Below are positions 6,907-15,618 of a DNA stretch of 31,797 nucleotides, one piece after another; positions within the stretch are counted from its first letter, which is position 1; every line of letters begins with the position of its first letter. Below the pieces are notes generated by a model that was not told the DNA's origin, ran no database searches, and saw nothing but the letters and a program-made list of their open reading frames with translations. Source of the DNA: an uncultured Granulosicoccus sp. (GTDB lineage Bacteria > Pseudomonadota > Gammaproteobacteria > Granulosicoccales > Granulosicoccaceae); contig CALDSR010000009.1 in NCBI GenBank assembly GCA_937924505.1, positions 1-31,797 of the forward strand. Direction: 5' to 3'. A program made the translations under genes and the position numbers.

Positions 6907-7536
6907 ATGAATAGCGATCAAACCCCTGTCAAGGTTACGTTGTACCGATGGGCGGGTAGTTGGGGCCCATTCAAGGTGAATATTCCATGCGGCGAATGTT
7001 CGCTGACTGTAGATGTTATCAAGGATACCTTCGATTCCGAGCTTGCCGGTATCCCGGTAGAGCTGGAAACACATGACTGGTTGTCCAATTGGTGGAAGCC
7101 CTTGCGCCGTGGTGGTTGGCACGCACCTATCGTCATGGTCGAGGGGCAGCTCGTCAGTCAGGGACATGCGCTCAATCGTGGTGTGCTGACTGAAGCAATC
7201 ATCGCAGCCCATGTACAGCGCTCCACCCGTGAGGGCTCACATATTTTTGGCAAAGAGATGTGCCCGCATTGTGTTCGCGCCAAGGCGTATCTGAATAATG
7301 CTGGCATCGAATACACGTACCACGATGTCGTCAAGGAGCCGCGGGCTTTGTACGAGATGTTGGGCAGAGTAAAACCGATTGTCGGACCTAAAACTCCCAT
7401 CACGGTGCCACAGATCTGGGTTGATGGTAGTCATGTGGGTGGTGCTGATGAACTTGAGAATATTGTCAAGAGTTCAGTGGAGCCAAACCCCGATCGCGGA
7501 CAGTGTTCAATGTCGCCGACCCGGCGCGCTTCGTAA
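6907..7536 (+). CDS. Tandem thioredoxin-fold protein with C-terminal glutaredoxin domain
   Basis: This encodes a 209-residue cytoplasmic protein with two thioredoxin-like halves. The C-terminal half (about 108-190) is a glutaredoxin: Cys119-Pro-His-Cys122 active site, the Thr-Val-Pro cis-proline near 166-168, and the Gly-Gly-Ala-Asp-Glu-Leu glutathione-binding turn near 178-183. The N-terminal half (about 7-100) has its own Cys28-Gly-Glu-Cys31, an Ala-Pro-Ile-Val cis-proline-like site near 73, and a Gly-x-x-Leu-x-Arg-x-x-Leu helix, the layout of a second redox domain. It probably reduces disulfides or mixed glutathione disulfides. No strong ribosome site precedes the ATG. It ends two bases from the convergent racemase gene. 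Its substrate is unknown. Many glutaredoxins are single-domain, so the duplication is notable. Confidence 0.85.
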   Translation: MNSDQTPVKVTLYRWAGSWGPFKVNIPCGECSLTVDVIKDTFDSELAGIPVELETHDWLSNWWKPLRRGGWHAPIVMVEGQLVSQGHALNRGVLTEAIIAAHVQRSTREGSHIFGKEMCPHCVRAKAYLNNAGIEYTYHDVVKEPRALYEMLGRVKPIVGPKTPITVPQIWVDGSHVGGADELENIVKSSVEPNPDRGQCSMSPTRRAS

Positions 7537-7538
7537 AC

Positions 7539-8558
7539 TCAAGTGTCGAAGTCGACAGGCGTCAGAGGTTTTGCAAACGACTGATTGTCATACCAGCCAT
7601 TGGCAAGATTGTGAGGATAGTGCGCAGCTTCTGTAAAATTGAGCACCGGACTGACGCAACAATCTATTGCCGCTGCATCAGTCGCCCAGCTGTCACGATC
7701 ACGCAAGGCAAATGCACGTGACAGAGCCATTGTCATCGACGGCCAGTGTACTGACTGGTACTGCTTTTCCACTTCGATCACATCGGTCAAGCCGGTCAGT
7801 TCAAGTAAACCTTTAAAGAATTTCGCTTCAAGCGCGCCCACGGCTACATGCTGTTTATCGCGGGTTGCGTAAACGCGATAAAACGGTAGCGCACCATCGA
7901 GAAGATTTGATTCGCGCGCAAGATCCCAGCGACCGCCCGCGATCAGACCATAGATCATTGGTGTCAAGCCGATGGTGCCGCCAAGAATGCTGGTGGTGAC
8001 AACACCGCCGATTCCTGAGGTACCTCGTTTGACGAGTTGCGCCAGCACACCCATGACCAGATGCATCGCGCCACCACCAAAGTCACCGACAAGATTCAGC
8101 GGTATGGCAGGTGTCTCGTGTGTGCCAATGGAGGCAAGTACACCGGACAGTGCAAGGTAATTGATATCGTGCCCCGCGCGTTTGCTCAAGTCGCCCTGAT
8201 TGCCGAAGCCGGACAAGCGACCAATCACAAGCTTGGGGTGCATGGCGGTGATAGCCGCTGGGGCGAGATTCAAACGTTCCAGCACGCCGGGTCTAAAACC
8301 TTCGAGCAGTACATCAGCATCGTCAAGCAAGACGTGTAATTGCTTGATGCCATCAATCGATTTCAGATCAAGCTGGCGTTGCTCCTTGCCGGTGTTCAGC
8401 AGGTCCGCTTCAGCACCGATCTGTATGCCAATGTTGCGTTCGATCGGCGGACTGACTCGGATAACGCGTGCGCCCATTTTCACAAGTTGCATGCCGGCAA
8501 ATGGCACCGGGCCGATGGCATGCAACTCGATAACGGTCAGTCCCTCGAGCGGTAACAT
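7539..8558 (-). CDS. CaiB/BaiF family, alpha-methylacyl-CoA racemase-like
   Basis: This encodes a 339-residue protein of the class III CoA-transferase fold, closest in motif to alpha-methylacyl-CoA racemase. The racemase signature residues are visible: Arg89 in Glu-Gly-Phe-Arg-Pro-Gly, His130 in Ala-Gly-His-Asp-Ile-Asn-Tyr, Asp159 in Val-Gly-Asp-Phe-Gly-Gly-Gly, and Glu244 in Gly-Ala-Leu-Glu-x-x-Phe-Phe. In characterised racemases the His and Asp pair moves the alpha proton of 2-methylacyl-CoA thioesters, a step in branched-chain and sterol side-chain degradation. It is slightly shorter than the usual 360-380. It is the third gene of a minus-strand operon behind frmA and fghA, nine bases after fghA, an unexpected pairing. 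Specificity is inferred. Confidence 0.88.
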   Translation of the reverse strand: MLPLEGLTVIELHAIGPVPFAGMQLVKMGARVIRVSPPIERNIGIQIGAEADLLNTGKEQRQLDLKSIDGIKQLHVLLDDADVLLEGFRPGVLERLNLAPAAITAMHPKLVIGRLSGFGNQGDLSKRAGHDINYLALSGVLASIGTHETPAIPLNLVGDFGGGAMHLVMGVLAQLVKRGTSGIGGVVTTSILGGTIGLTPMIYGLIAGGRWDLARESNLLDGALPFYRVYATRDKQHVAVGALEAKFFKGLLELTGLTDVIEVEKQYQSVHWPSMTMALSRAFALRDRDSWATDAAAIDCCVSPVLNFTEAAHYPHNLANGWYDNQSFAKPLTPVDFDT

Positions 8559-8567
8559 CGTCTTTTC

Positions 8568-9404
8568 TCAGCCTAGCGCGTGAGCATGGTGTCGCAAGTG
8601 ATCCTCGATAAAGCTCGCGACAAACCAATAGGAATGATCGTATCCCGGTTGCATGCGATAGTTGAGTGATTGCCCGGCTTTTTTACAGGCGTCAATAAAG
8701 ATCTCGGGTCGAAGATGTTCTTCGAGAAACTGATCACTGTCGCCGGTATCGATCAATACATGGGCATCGCTTTTGCGCTGGCTCACCAGTTCCGTTGCAT
8801 CGTATTGCGCCCACTGCTGTTTTTCGTCACCAAGATACGCGGTAAAGGCTTTTTGTCCCCATGGCACTTGTGATGGTGCCGCGATAGGCGAGAAGGCGGA
8901 TACCGACTTGTAGCGATCAGGATGTTTGAAGTGCAGTGTCAGGGCACCATGACCGCCCATCGAATGCCCGGTTATTCCCTGACGTTCCGGGTCACCGTTA
9001 AACGTGTTGAAAACCAGTGCGCCAAGTTCTTCGGTGATGTAACGATCCATTGAAAAGTGAGGTGCCCATGGCTGTTCGGTAGCGCTGAGATAAAACCCCG
9101 CGCCTTGACCAAGATCATAAGCATCATCATCGGCAACGTGTTCGCCTCTGGGACTAGTATCAGGTGCTACAACCGTGATACCAAGTTCGGCGGCAACTCG
9201 TTGCAAGCCGGATTTCTCCATGACATTCGACCAGTTGCATGTCAGCCCCGACAAGAACCAGATAACGGGCACGGGTCCGTCATTCGCGGCGGGAGGTGTG
9301 TACACCGCAAATTGCATCGGGCATTGACAGATTTCGCTTACATGTTGATGAACCGACAAGGTGCCGCCAAAGCTTGCCCAGCTTGAAACCGTTTCGAGCG
9401 ACAT
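8568..9404 (-). CDS. fghA: S-formylglutathione hydrolase
   Basis: This encodes a 278-residue esterase that hydrolyses S-formylglutathione to formate and glutathione, the second step of glutathione-dependent formaldehyde detoxification. The nucleophile elbow Gly-His-Ser148-Met-Gly-Gly is present, with Asp224 in Gly-Asp-Ser-Asp-Gln-Phe and His257 in Gly-Tyr-Asp-His-Ser-Tyr completing the triad. The Leu-Ser-Gly-Leu-Thr-Cys block near residues 51-56 and the Asp-Thr-Ser-Pro-Arg-Gly block near 82-87 are family marks. Length is as expected for the esterase D group. Its ATG lies two bases after the frmA stop, so the two are translationally linked, which fits their consecutive reactions. Confidence 0.97.
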   Translation of the reverse strand: MSLETVSSWASFGGTLSVHQHVSEICQCPMQFAVYTPPAANDGPVPVIWFLSGLTCNWSNVMEKSGLQRVAAELGITVVAPDTSPRGEHVADDDAYDLGQGAGFYLSATEQPWAPHFSMDRYITEELGALVFNTFNGDPERQGITGHSMGGHGALTLHFKHPDRYKSVSAFSPIAAPSQVPWGQKAFTAYLGDEKQQWAQYDATELVSQRKSDAHVLIDTGDSDQFLEEHLRPEIFIDACKKAGQSLNYRMQPGYDHSYWFVASFIEDHLRHHAHALG

Positions 9405-9406
9405 GA

Positions 9407-10516
9407 TCAGTAGATAACCACACTGCGAATACTCTCACCCGAGTGCATCAGATCGAAGGCCTTGTTGATGTCCTCAAGTGGCATGGTATGGGTAATCAGG
9501 TTGTCGATATCCAGTCGTCCTTCCATATACATGTCAACGATCTTCGGCACATCTGTGCGTCCCCGAGCGCCACCAAATGCGGAACCACGCCATACACGCC
9601 CCGTAACCAACTGGAAGGGGCGGGTCTTGATTTCCTGACCAGCGCCGGCAACACCGATGATGACGCTTTCCCCCCAACCCTTGTGACAACATTCAAGGGC
9701 GGCTCGCATGACATCAACATTGCCAATACATTCAAACGAGTAGTCGGCACCACCACCGGTCAGCTCGACCAGGTGATCGACAAGCTTGTCGCCAAAGTCA
9801 GCCGCGTTGACAAAGTCGGTCATGCCGAACTTCTTGCCGATTTCAGCCTTGGCCGGATTGAGATCAACGCCGACAATCTGCCTTGCACCGATGAGGCGTA
9901 GCCCCTGAATAACATTAAGTCCGATACCACCGAGTCCAAATACAACCGCGGTTGAGTTCGGTTCTACCTTGGCGGTAAACATGACTGCGCCGACGCCGGT
10001 TGTCACGCCACAGCCGATGTAACAGATCTTGTCGAACGGCGCATCCTTGCGGACTTTTGCCAGAGCGATTTCCGGCAAAACGGTGTGATTGGCAAAGGTT
10101 GAGCAACCCATATAGTGCAGCAGGGGCTTACCGTTGTATGAGAATCGGGATGTGCCATCCGGCATCAGACCTTGACCCTGTGTGGCTCGTACCTTCTGAC
10201 ACAGATTGGTCTTGGGATGCAGGCAGTAATCGCACTCTCGGCATTCTGGTGTGTATAGTGGAATGACATGATCGCCCGGGGCAACGCTGGTCACGCCAGC
10301 GCCGACTTCAAGTACCACGCCCGCGCCCTCGTGTCCCAGAATGGCCGGGAACGCACCTTCAGGATCAGCGCCAGAGCGGGTGAATTCGTCGGTGTGACAA
10401 ATGCCGGTCGCTTTGATCTCGACGAGTACTTCGCCCGCCTTTGGGCCTTCCAGATCGACTTCGACTATCTCCAGGGGTTTGCCTGCTTCGAAGGCAACGG
10501 CCGCACGGGTCTTCAT
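9407..10516 (-). CDS. frmA: S-(hydroxymethyl)glutathione dehydrogenase / class III alcohol dehydrogenase
   Basis: This encodes a 369-residue zinc-dependent dehydrogenase that oxidises S-hydroxymethylglutathione (formaldehyde plus glutathione) with NAD; the same family also reduces S-nitrosoglutathione. Catalytic zinc ligands are Cys40, His62 with Glu63, and Cys169. The structural zinc site is Cys92, Cys95, Cys98 and Cys106. The NAD loop Gly-Leu-Gly-Gly-Ile-Gly sits near 194-199. Length and motifs are canonical for class III. A GAGGAG ribosome site stands eight bases before the ATG. It is the first gene of the operon with fghA and the racemase-like gene and is divergent from the Gfo/Idh/MocA gene. 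The shared promoter region contains a repeated 8-mer. Confidence 0.97.
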   Translation of the reverse strand: MKTRAAVAFEAGKPLEIVEVDLEGPKAGEVLVEIKATGICHTDEFTRSGADPEGAFPAILGHEGAGVVLEVGAGVTSVAPGDHVIPLYTPECRECDYCLHPKTNLCQKVRATQGQGLMPDGTSRFSYNGKPLLHYMGCSTFANHTVLPEIALAKVRKDAPFDKICYIGCGVTTGVGAVMFTAKVEPNSTAVVFGLGGIGLNVIQGLRLIGARQIVGVDLNPAKAEIGKKFGMTDFVNAADFGDKLVDHLVELTGGGADYSFECIGNVDVMRAALECCHKGWGESVIIGVAGAGQEIKTRPFQLVTGRVWRGSAFGGARGRTDVPKIVDMYMEGRLDIDNLITHTMPLEDINKAFDLMHSGESIRSVVIY

Positions 10517-10553
10517 GATGTGTTCTCCTCGATAACTGAACGCATGATAGACG

Positions 10554-10582
10554 TTGACAGCCTACTTCGGTAGCTTGACAGC
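10554..10582. promoter_or_regulatory. Direct repeat with central hairpin between frmA and the oxidoreductase gene
   Basis: The 8-mer TTGACAGC occurs at 10554-10561 and again at 10575-10582, a spacing of 21 bp, close to two helical turns. Between them CTAC-TTCG-GTAG (10562-10573) forms a small palindrome with a UUCG tetraloop if transcribed. Such spaced direct repeats are typical of regulator binding sites; the 8-mer also contains a perfect -35 hexamer. No known operator is recognised. A possible plus-strand promoter (TTGGAA at 10592, TACACT at 10614) lies next to it. Confidence 0.4.
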
Positions 10583-10658
10583 GACTAGGCATTGGAATAG
10601 GCATCCAGCCGGGTACACTAGCCAGCATTCACTAAAAAGAACGAGCTGAAAGCCAAGT

Positions 10659-11777
10659 ATGACAAGTATCGGAATAGGTGTGGTTGGGGCGGGCTACATG
10701 GGCAAGGCCCACAGTGTTGCCATGAATGCAGTTGGTGCGGTGTTTGACACGCCTTTAAAACCGGTATGCGAGATGCTTTGTGCGACAACTGAAGCAGGGG
10801 CTGCGGCCAAGGCGAGTGCTTTCGGTTTCAAACGCTCGACGGCCCGTTGGCAAACGCTTGTCGAAGACCCGGCGGTGGACGCCATCGTTATTGCCTCGCC
10901 ACAATCCACTCACAAGGAAATCGCGCTCGCAGCCTTCGCACTAGGCAAACCAGTAATGTGCGAAAAACCGATGGGTGCGACACTTGATGATGCCCGAGAC
11001 ATGGTCGCGGCTGCTGAAGCCGCGGGTGTCGTCAATATGGTTGGATTCAATTACGTGCGAACTCCCGCGACTCAATATGCTCGCGATCTTGTTGCACGTG
11101 GCGAGATCGGTGACGTCACCTGGTTCCGCGGCGAGCATACAGAAGATTTTCTGGCCGATGCCAAATCTCCCGGCAATTGGCGTACCCGTGGTCGAGCCAA
11201 TGGCACGATGGGGGATCTGTCGTCGCACATGATTAACGGGGCGATGGCTTTGCTGGGTCCGATTGCCAGCATCAATGCCGATATAGAAACCGTTCATCAC
11301 ACACGTCCGTCGGAGTCTGGTACGGGTCGCGAAGAGGTGACTAACGACGATCATGCGCATTGCCTGTGTCGATTTGCATCAGGAGTCATGGGGCATTTGT
11401 ATTTCAGTCGCATATCGACTGGGCGCAAGATGGGGTATGCCTATGAAATCAGCGGCACAAAAGGTGCGATACGGTTTGATCAGGAAGATCAAAATTGTCT
11501 TTGGCTTTACCGTATGGAGGATCCGGAGGCCGAACGCGGATTTCGCAAGATCCTCACTGGGCCAGCGCATCCTGATTACGTGAACTTCTGCCTGGGCGCA
11601 GGTCATGGGACGGGGTATCAGGATCAGTTGATCATTGAAGCCAAGGATTTTCTGAACGCCATTCATGCGGGAAAGTCGATTTGGCCCACGTTCCGAGATG
11701 GTATGGAAGTCTCTGAAGTCATTGATGCGATGTGGCGTTCTCACGATTCGCGGCAATGGATCTCGGTACGCGATTGA
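10659..11777 (+). CDS. Gfo/Idh/MocA family oxidoreductase
   Basis: This encodes a 372-residue NAD(P)-dependent dehydrogenase of the glucose-fructose oxidoreductase/inositol dehydrogenase family. The Rossmann motif Gly-Val-Val-Gly-Ala-Gly-Tyr-Met-Gly is at residues 7-15, the conserved Glu102-Lys103-Pro104 follows, and the C-terminal half has the mixed beta-sheet substrate domain with a Gly-Asp-Leu-Ser-Ser-His block near 184-189. No signal peptide is seen, so it is cytoplasmic, unlike Gfo itself. The substrate, probably a sugar or cyclitol, cannot be told from sequence. It stands alone, divergent from frmA, and is followed by about 200 bp without a gene that contain short inverted repeats but no clear terminator. 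Confidence 0.92.
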   Translation: MTSIGIGVVGAGYMGKAHSVAMNAVGAVFDTPLKPVCEMLCATTEAGAAAKASAFGFKRSTARWQTLVEDPAVDAIVIASPQSTHKEIALAAFALGKPVMCEKPMGATLDDARDMVAAAEAAGVVNMVGFNYVRTPATQYARDLVARGEIGDVTWFRGEHTEDFLADAKSPGNWRTRGRANGTMGDLSSHMINGAMALLGPIASINADIETVHHTRPSESGTGREEVTNDDHAHCLCRFASGVMGHLYFSRISTGRKMGYAYEISGTKGAIRFDQEDQNCLWLYRMEDPEAERGFRKILTGPAHPDYVNFCLGAGHGTGYQDQLIIEAKDFLNAIHAGKSIWPTFRDGMEVSEVIDAMWRSHDSRQWISVRD

Positions 11778-11983
11778 TGACTTGACTCCAACTGGCTCAC
11801 TTCGCTGGTGTTAGCGCATCAATTGTTAGCTGATGGATTCAACGAATTGATTTCTTCAGCTCCCGTGTAGTTAATTCAGGAAACGAGTTGGCTATTGTGG
11901 AAATGCACATAAATTTTTAAGTAGGCCAGTTAGGCCCGAGTCGCGCTACACTCCACCCGTAATCTGAAAACCGCCATTGCCCC

Positions 11984-13012
11984 GTGACCGCAGCGATCCC
12001 TGTCCCCAATCTGAACCGAAGGTTTGTCATCGCGCCGATGATGGAACTGACGGATCGGCATTTTCGTTTTCTGGCCCGGCAGCTGACGCGTCATACTTTG
12101 CTGTACACCGAGATGCTGACCGCCAAAGCGGTCATCCATGGTGATCGTGACTATCTCCTGGAGACCGGTACTGATGATGCCCCGCTGGTGCTGCAGCTTG
12201 GTGGCTCCGATCCGGCGGAGATGGCTGAGGCCGCAATGATTGGCGAAGCCTACGGATACAACGAAATCAATATCAACTGCGGTTGCCCGAGCGATCGCGT
12301 CAAGTCCGGTCGATTCGGTGCCTGTCTGATGGCAGAACCCGAGCTGGTAAAAACATTGGTATCAACGATGCGAGACGCGGTATCAATTCCAGTCTCCGTC
12401 AAATGCCGTCTTGGCATTGATCGTGATGATAGCTATCAAGTGGTCGAAGATTTTGTGCGACAGGTCGCTGATGGCGGCTGCGAACACTTTACCGTGCATG
12501 CACGCAAAGCCTGGTTGGATGGCTTGAGTCCGCGAGAGAATCGTACGGTTCCTCCGCTACGATATGAATACGTCTACCGACTCAAGAAAGCGTTTCCGCA
12601 TCTTCATATCACCATAAACGGTGGGGTCGATAACTGGGATGCGATCAAAAAGCATCTTGAAGTCGTCGATGGTGTGATGATCGGTCGCCAGGCTTACTAT
12701 CACCCGGCTTTTCTGGGGGCGGCGGATACCCGTATATTTAACGACCAGACCAACGGCATGCCGAGCCTCGATACGGATGACTTGAAGTTGGTGGCAAGAA
12801 GCTACGCCCACTACATGCAGGGCTGGATGGAGCAGGGGGTGCGCCTCAGTGCTTTGAGCCGACACCTTGTTGCACTCTTTCAGGAAGTTCCGGGTGCTCG
12901 CCTGTGGCGCCGTCACCTGAGTGAACAGGCGAGTAAGGCGAGTTCTGCGATAACACTGGTTGATGATGCGCTTGAGTTTATTGACACTGCTGAACAGAGA
13001 CAAAGCGCCTGA
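11984..13012 (+). CDS. dusA: tRNA-dihydrouridine synthase DusA
   Basis: This encodes a 342-residue FMN enzyme that reduces uridines in the D-loop of tRNA, U20 and U20a for DusA. The N-terminal Ala-Pro-Met-Met-x-x-Thr-Asp-Arg-His block binds FMN. The catalytic Cys101 lies in Asn-Cys-Gly-Cys-Pro-Ser-Asp-Arg-Val, and the His-Ala-Arg-Lys-Ala-Trp-Leu-x-Gly-Leu-Ser-Pro block is diagnostic for DusA, as is the Gly-Gly-Val/Ile segment near 212. The C-terminal helical tRNA-binding domain is present. Translation appears to start at GTG; no other in-frame start keeps the FMN motif. Its stop overlaps the start of the ABC transporter gene by one base (TGATG), so the two are coupled. Confidence 0.96.
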   Translation: MTAAIPVPNLNRRFVIAPMMELTDRHFRFLARQLTRHTLLYTEMLTAKAVIHGDRDYLLETGTDDAPLVLQLGGSDPAEMAEAAMIGEAYGYNEININCGCPSDRVKSGRFGACLMAEPELVKTLVSTMRDAVSIPVSVKCRLGIDRDDSYQVVEDFVRQVADGGCEHFTVHARKAWLDGLSPRENRTVPPLRYEYVYRLKKAFPHLHITINGGVDNWDAIKKHLEVVDGVMIGRQAYYHPAFLGAADTRIFNDQTNGMPSLDTDDLKLVARSYAHYMQGWMEQGVRLSALSRHLVALFQEVPGARLWRRHLSEQASKASSAITLVDDALEFIDTAEQRQSA

Positions 13013-14844
13013 TGCATGGCCAAGGCCGTGTCGAGAAGCCGCACAGTAATCGGCGTGATTTCGAAAATCTGAAAAAAGTTACTGCGTATATGTGGGAGTA
13101 CCGTGGGCGGGTACTTATTGCGCTGGGTTGTCTGCTTATCGCAAAACTTGCGATTGTCGCCGTACCATTGTTACTTAAGCGCATTGTCAATGTGCTTGAT
13201 GACGGTAACGGCGTTGCAAATGGCAATAATGATGTTCTTCTGGTTGCGCTTGGCTTGGTGGCGGCTTACGGTTTGCTGCGAATCGCCAGCTCACTGTTCA
13301 AGGAACTTCGTGATTCCCTGTTTGCACGTGTGCGCTATAGTGCGATGCATGAACTCTCGACGCGTGTTCTGACACATCTGCATGCGCTATCACTGGCGTA
13401 TCACCTTGAGCGGCGTACGGGTGGAATCTCCAAGGACTTGTCACGCGCAACCAACAGCTTGAGTTCAATTATCAATCTGTTGGTCTTCAATATTGTGCCA
13501 ACGATAGCTGAGTTCCTGCTTGTTGCGGGTATTCTGCTTGGTGGTTACGGCTGGCACTATACGCTGGTCATCGCCTTGACCGTCATCATCTATATAGCGT
13601 TTACCTTGAAGTTCTCTGGTTGGCGTATGCAGTTTCGCCATGAAATGAATCGCCTGGATTCCTTGTCCAATGGCCGTGCTGTCGATAGTTTGCTCAACTA
13701 TGAGACGGTTAAATATTTTAATAATGAGCGTCTTGAAGTCGACTCGTACAATAAACACATGAGCGACTGGGGTGACGCTGGCGTCAAGAGTCAGTTCACG
13801 ATGTCAACGCTCAATTTTGGTCAGGCGGCGATTGTGTCCATTGGCGTCACTTGCATCATGATGCTCGCCGCTCGTGATGTCGCCGATGCAACCATTACGC
13901 TCGGTGACATCGTCTTGATCAACGCGATGATGCTACAGCTGTTCGTGCCATTGAATGCGCTTGGGTTTGTCTACCGCGGACTGCAATATGCGCTGGCCGA
14001 TATGGATCTGGTTTTTCGCCTGCTTGAACGTACACCTGAGATCAACGACAAGCCTGATGCGTTGACGCTCACGGTTAACGAAGGGCGAATCGATTTCAAC
14101 GATGTGCATTTTGCCTATTTGCCCGAGCGTCCCATACTCAAAGGCATCAGTTTCGAGGTTGCGCCTGGTAGTAAGGTTGCCGTCGTCGGGCCTTCGGGGT
14201 CGGGCAAGTCAACTATTTCCCGTTTACTGTTTCGCTTCTATGATGTTGATCAGGGGGCGATTCGTATCGATAACGTCGATGTCCGTGACTGTACGCAAGC
14301 AAGCTTGCGTCAGGCACTCGGTGTGGTGCCTCAGGATACCGTCATGTTCAATGATACCATTCGTTATAACCTGGCTTATGCGAACCGCGATGCCGATGAT
14401 GCGATGGTAGAAGAAGCTGCCCGCCGGGCAAATTTATCAGCGTTCATCAGTAATTTGCCGCAAGGGTATGAAACTGTCGTCGGTGAGCGGGGACTCAAGC
14501 TATCGGGTGGCGAAAAGCAGCGCATGGCCATTGCACGTGTGGTTATCAAAAATCCACCAATAATCGTTTTTGACGAGGCGACCTCAAGTCTTGATACGCG
14601 TAGCGAGCAAGCCATACTCGAAGGCATGAACGCTGTTGCTCAGCGCGCAACTTCGCTTGTCATTGCCCACCGATTATCAACGGTGGTAGATGCTGATCAA
14701 ATACTGGTTCTTGATGCGGGTCTGATTGTCGAGCGCGGGACGCACGATGAACTCCTGCTCAAAGGGGGTTTATACGCTGACTTGTGGCAGCTCCAGCAGG
14801 GCGCCGAAATCGGTAAGGACGGCGGCCTGGACGCTCACTCCTGA
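13012..14844 (+). CDS. Atm1-type ABC exporter (fused permease and ATPase)
   Basis: This encodes a 610-residue half-transporter with an N-terminal membrane domain (about residues 20-330, six helices) and a C-terminal ATPase. Walker A is Gly-Pro-Ser-Gly-Ser-Gly-Lys-Ser at 393-400, the signature Leu-Ser-Gly-Gly-Glu-Lys-Gln begins at 497, and the Asp-Glu-Ala-Thr-Ser-Ser-Leu-Asp block is near 521. The Asn-Tyr-Glu-Thr-Val-Lys-Tyr-Phe-Asn-Asn-Glu stretch and the Val-Tyr-Arg-Gly/Glu helix are marks of the Atm1/ABCB7 group, which exports glutathione-bound or persulfide compounds and metal-glutathione conjugates. It works as a homodimer in the inner membrane. Its ATG overlaps the dusA stop. It ends two bases before the convergent folE. 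The substrate is inferred from the family. Confidence 0.92.
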   Translation: MHGQGRVEKPHSNRRDFENLKKVTAYMWEYRGRVLIALGCLLIAKLAIVAVPLLLKRIVNVLDDGNGVANGNNDVLLVALGLVAAYGLLRIASSLFKELRDSLFARVRYSAMHELSTRVLTHLHALSLAYHLERRTGGISKDLSRATNSLSSIINLLVFNIVPTIAEFLLVAGILLGGYGWHYTLVIALTVIIYIAFTLKFSGWRMQFRHEMNRLDSLSNGRAVDSLLNYETVKYFNNERLEVDSYNKHMSDWGDAGVKSQFTMSTLNFGQAAIVSIGVTCIMMLAARDVADATITLGDIVLINAMMLQLFVPLNALGFVYRGLQYALADMDLVFRLLERTPEINDKPDALTLTVNEGRIDFNDVHFAYLPERPILKGISFEVAPGSKVAVVGPSGSGKSTISRLLFRFYDVDQGAIRIDNVDVRDCTQASLRQALGVVPQDTVMFNDTIRYNLAYANRDADDAMVEEAARRANLSAFISNLPQGYETVVGERGLKLSGGEKQRMAIARVVIKNPPIIVFDEATSSLDTRSEQAILEGMNAVAQRATSLVIAHRLSTVVDADQILVLDAGLIVERGTHDELLLKGGLYADLWQLQQGAEIGKDGGLDAHS

Positions 14845-14846
14845 GC

Positions 14847-15398
14847 CTAGTCCCGGATCAACGACAGGAATTCGTTGCGGGTATTGATATCGGAGCGAAA
14901 AGTGCCGAGCATCGCCGAAGTAGTCATTGAGGAATTTTGTTTCTCAACGCCACGCATCATCATGCACATATGTTGTGATTCGATAATCACACCAACACCG
15001 ATTCCATCAGTGACATCGAGAATGGCGGTCGCGATTTGCTTGGTCAAAGCTTCCTGAATCTGCAATCGTCTGGCATACATATCGACGATACGTGCAATCT
15101 TGGACAGACCGATCACCTTGCCACTGGGTAAATAGGCCACGTGGCATTTACCAATAAAAGGTAACAGGTGATGCTCGCACAAGGAATAGAGTTCAATATT
15201 ACGAACGATCACCATGTCCTCGCTGTCAGACTCGAATATGGCGCCATTGACCACGGTTTCGAGCGACTCCTGATAACCGTGAGTCAGAAACTGCATGGCC
15301 TTCGCGGCGCGAAGCGGGGTGTCACGCAATCCATCGCGTTCAAGATCCTCCCCGATTTCGGTCAGAATTTGGGTGTAGGCGTCTTGTATGGAGTCCAT
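14847..15398 (-). CDS. folE: GTP cyclohydrolase I
   Basis: This encodes a 183-residue type IA GTP cyclohydrolase, which converts GTP to dihydroneopterin triphosphate, the first step of folate and tetrahydropterin synthesis. Zinc ligands Cys74 and His77 lie in Cys-Glu-His-His-Leu-Leu-Pro, and the third, Cys145, in [10 protein letters not shown]. The Leu-Ser-Lys-Ile-Ala-Arg-Ile-Val block is canonical. I choose the ATG at 15398 because the protein then matches the usual length; an in-frame GTG at 15485 would add 29 residues without family resemblance. It is divergent from fadE and converges on the ABC exporter gene. Confidence 0.96.
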   Translation of the reverse strand: MDSIQDAYTQILTEIGEDLERDGLRDTPLRAAKAMQFLTHGYQESLETVVNGAIFESDSEDMVIVRNIELYSLCEHHLLPFIGKCHVAYLPSGKVIGLSKIARIVDMYARRLQIQEALTKQIATAILDVTDGIGVGVIIESQHMCMMMRGVEKQNSSMTTSAMLGTFRSDINTRNEFLSLIRD

Positions 15399-15618
15399 GG
15401 AAGGGCAGTCAATCCATCGTTCAGATGGACGGACTATAGCGGAATTCTGATCCAGACCACAGTCGTCGGAGTAATTAGGACACACTGGGGTTCGGGACCT
15501 TTATACTGAGGTTCTGGTCACGTCTGCCGGTAGAGTGGCGCCAAAAGCGGCACATCGGCTGCATCTACATGCAGAATGCCAAAAAAAATTAACTGATTCA
15601 CCGTCCCGTGAGGAGAAC

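Noticed and set aside
15399..15485. Longer folE starting at GTG 15485
   Set aside because: The added 29 residues do not resemble the family, and the ATG at 15398 gives the usual length.
15511..15527. FadR-like operator upstream of fadE
   Set aside because: Only one half-site (CTGGTC) matches; the second half differs at most positions.
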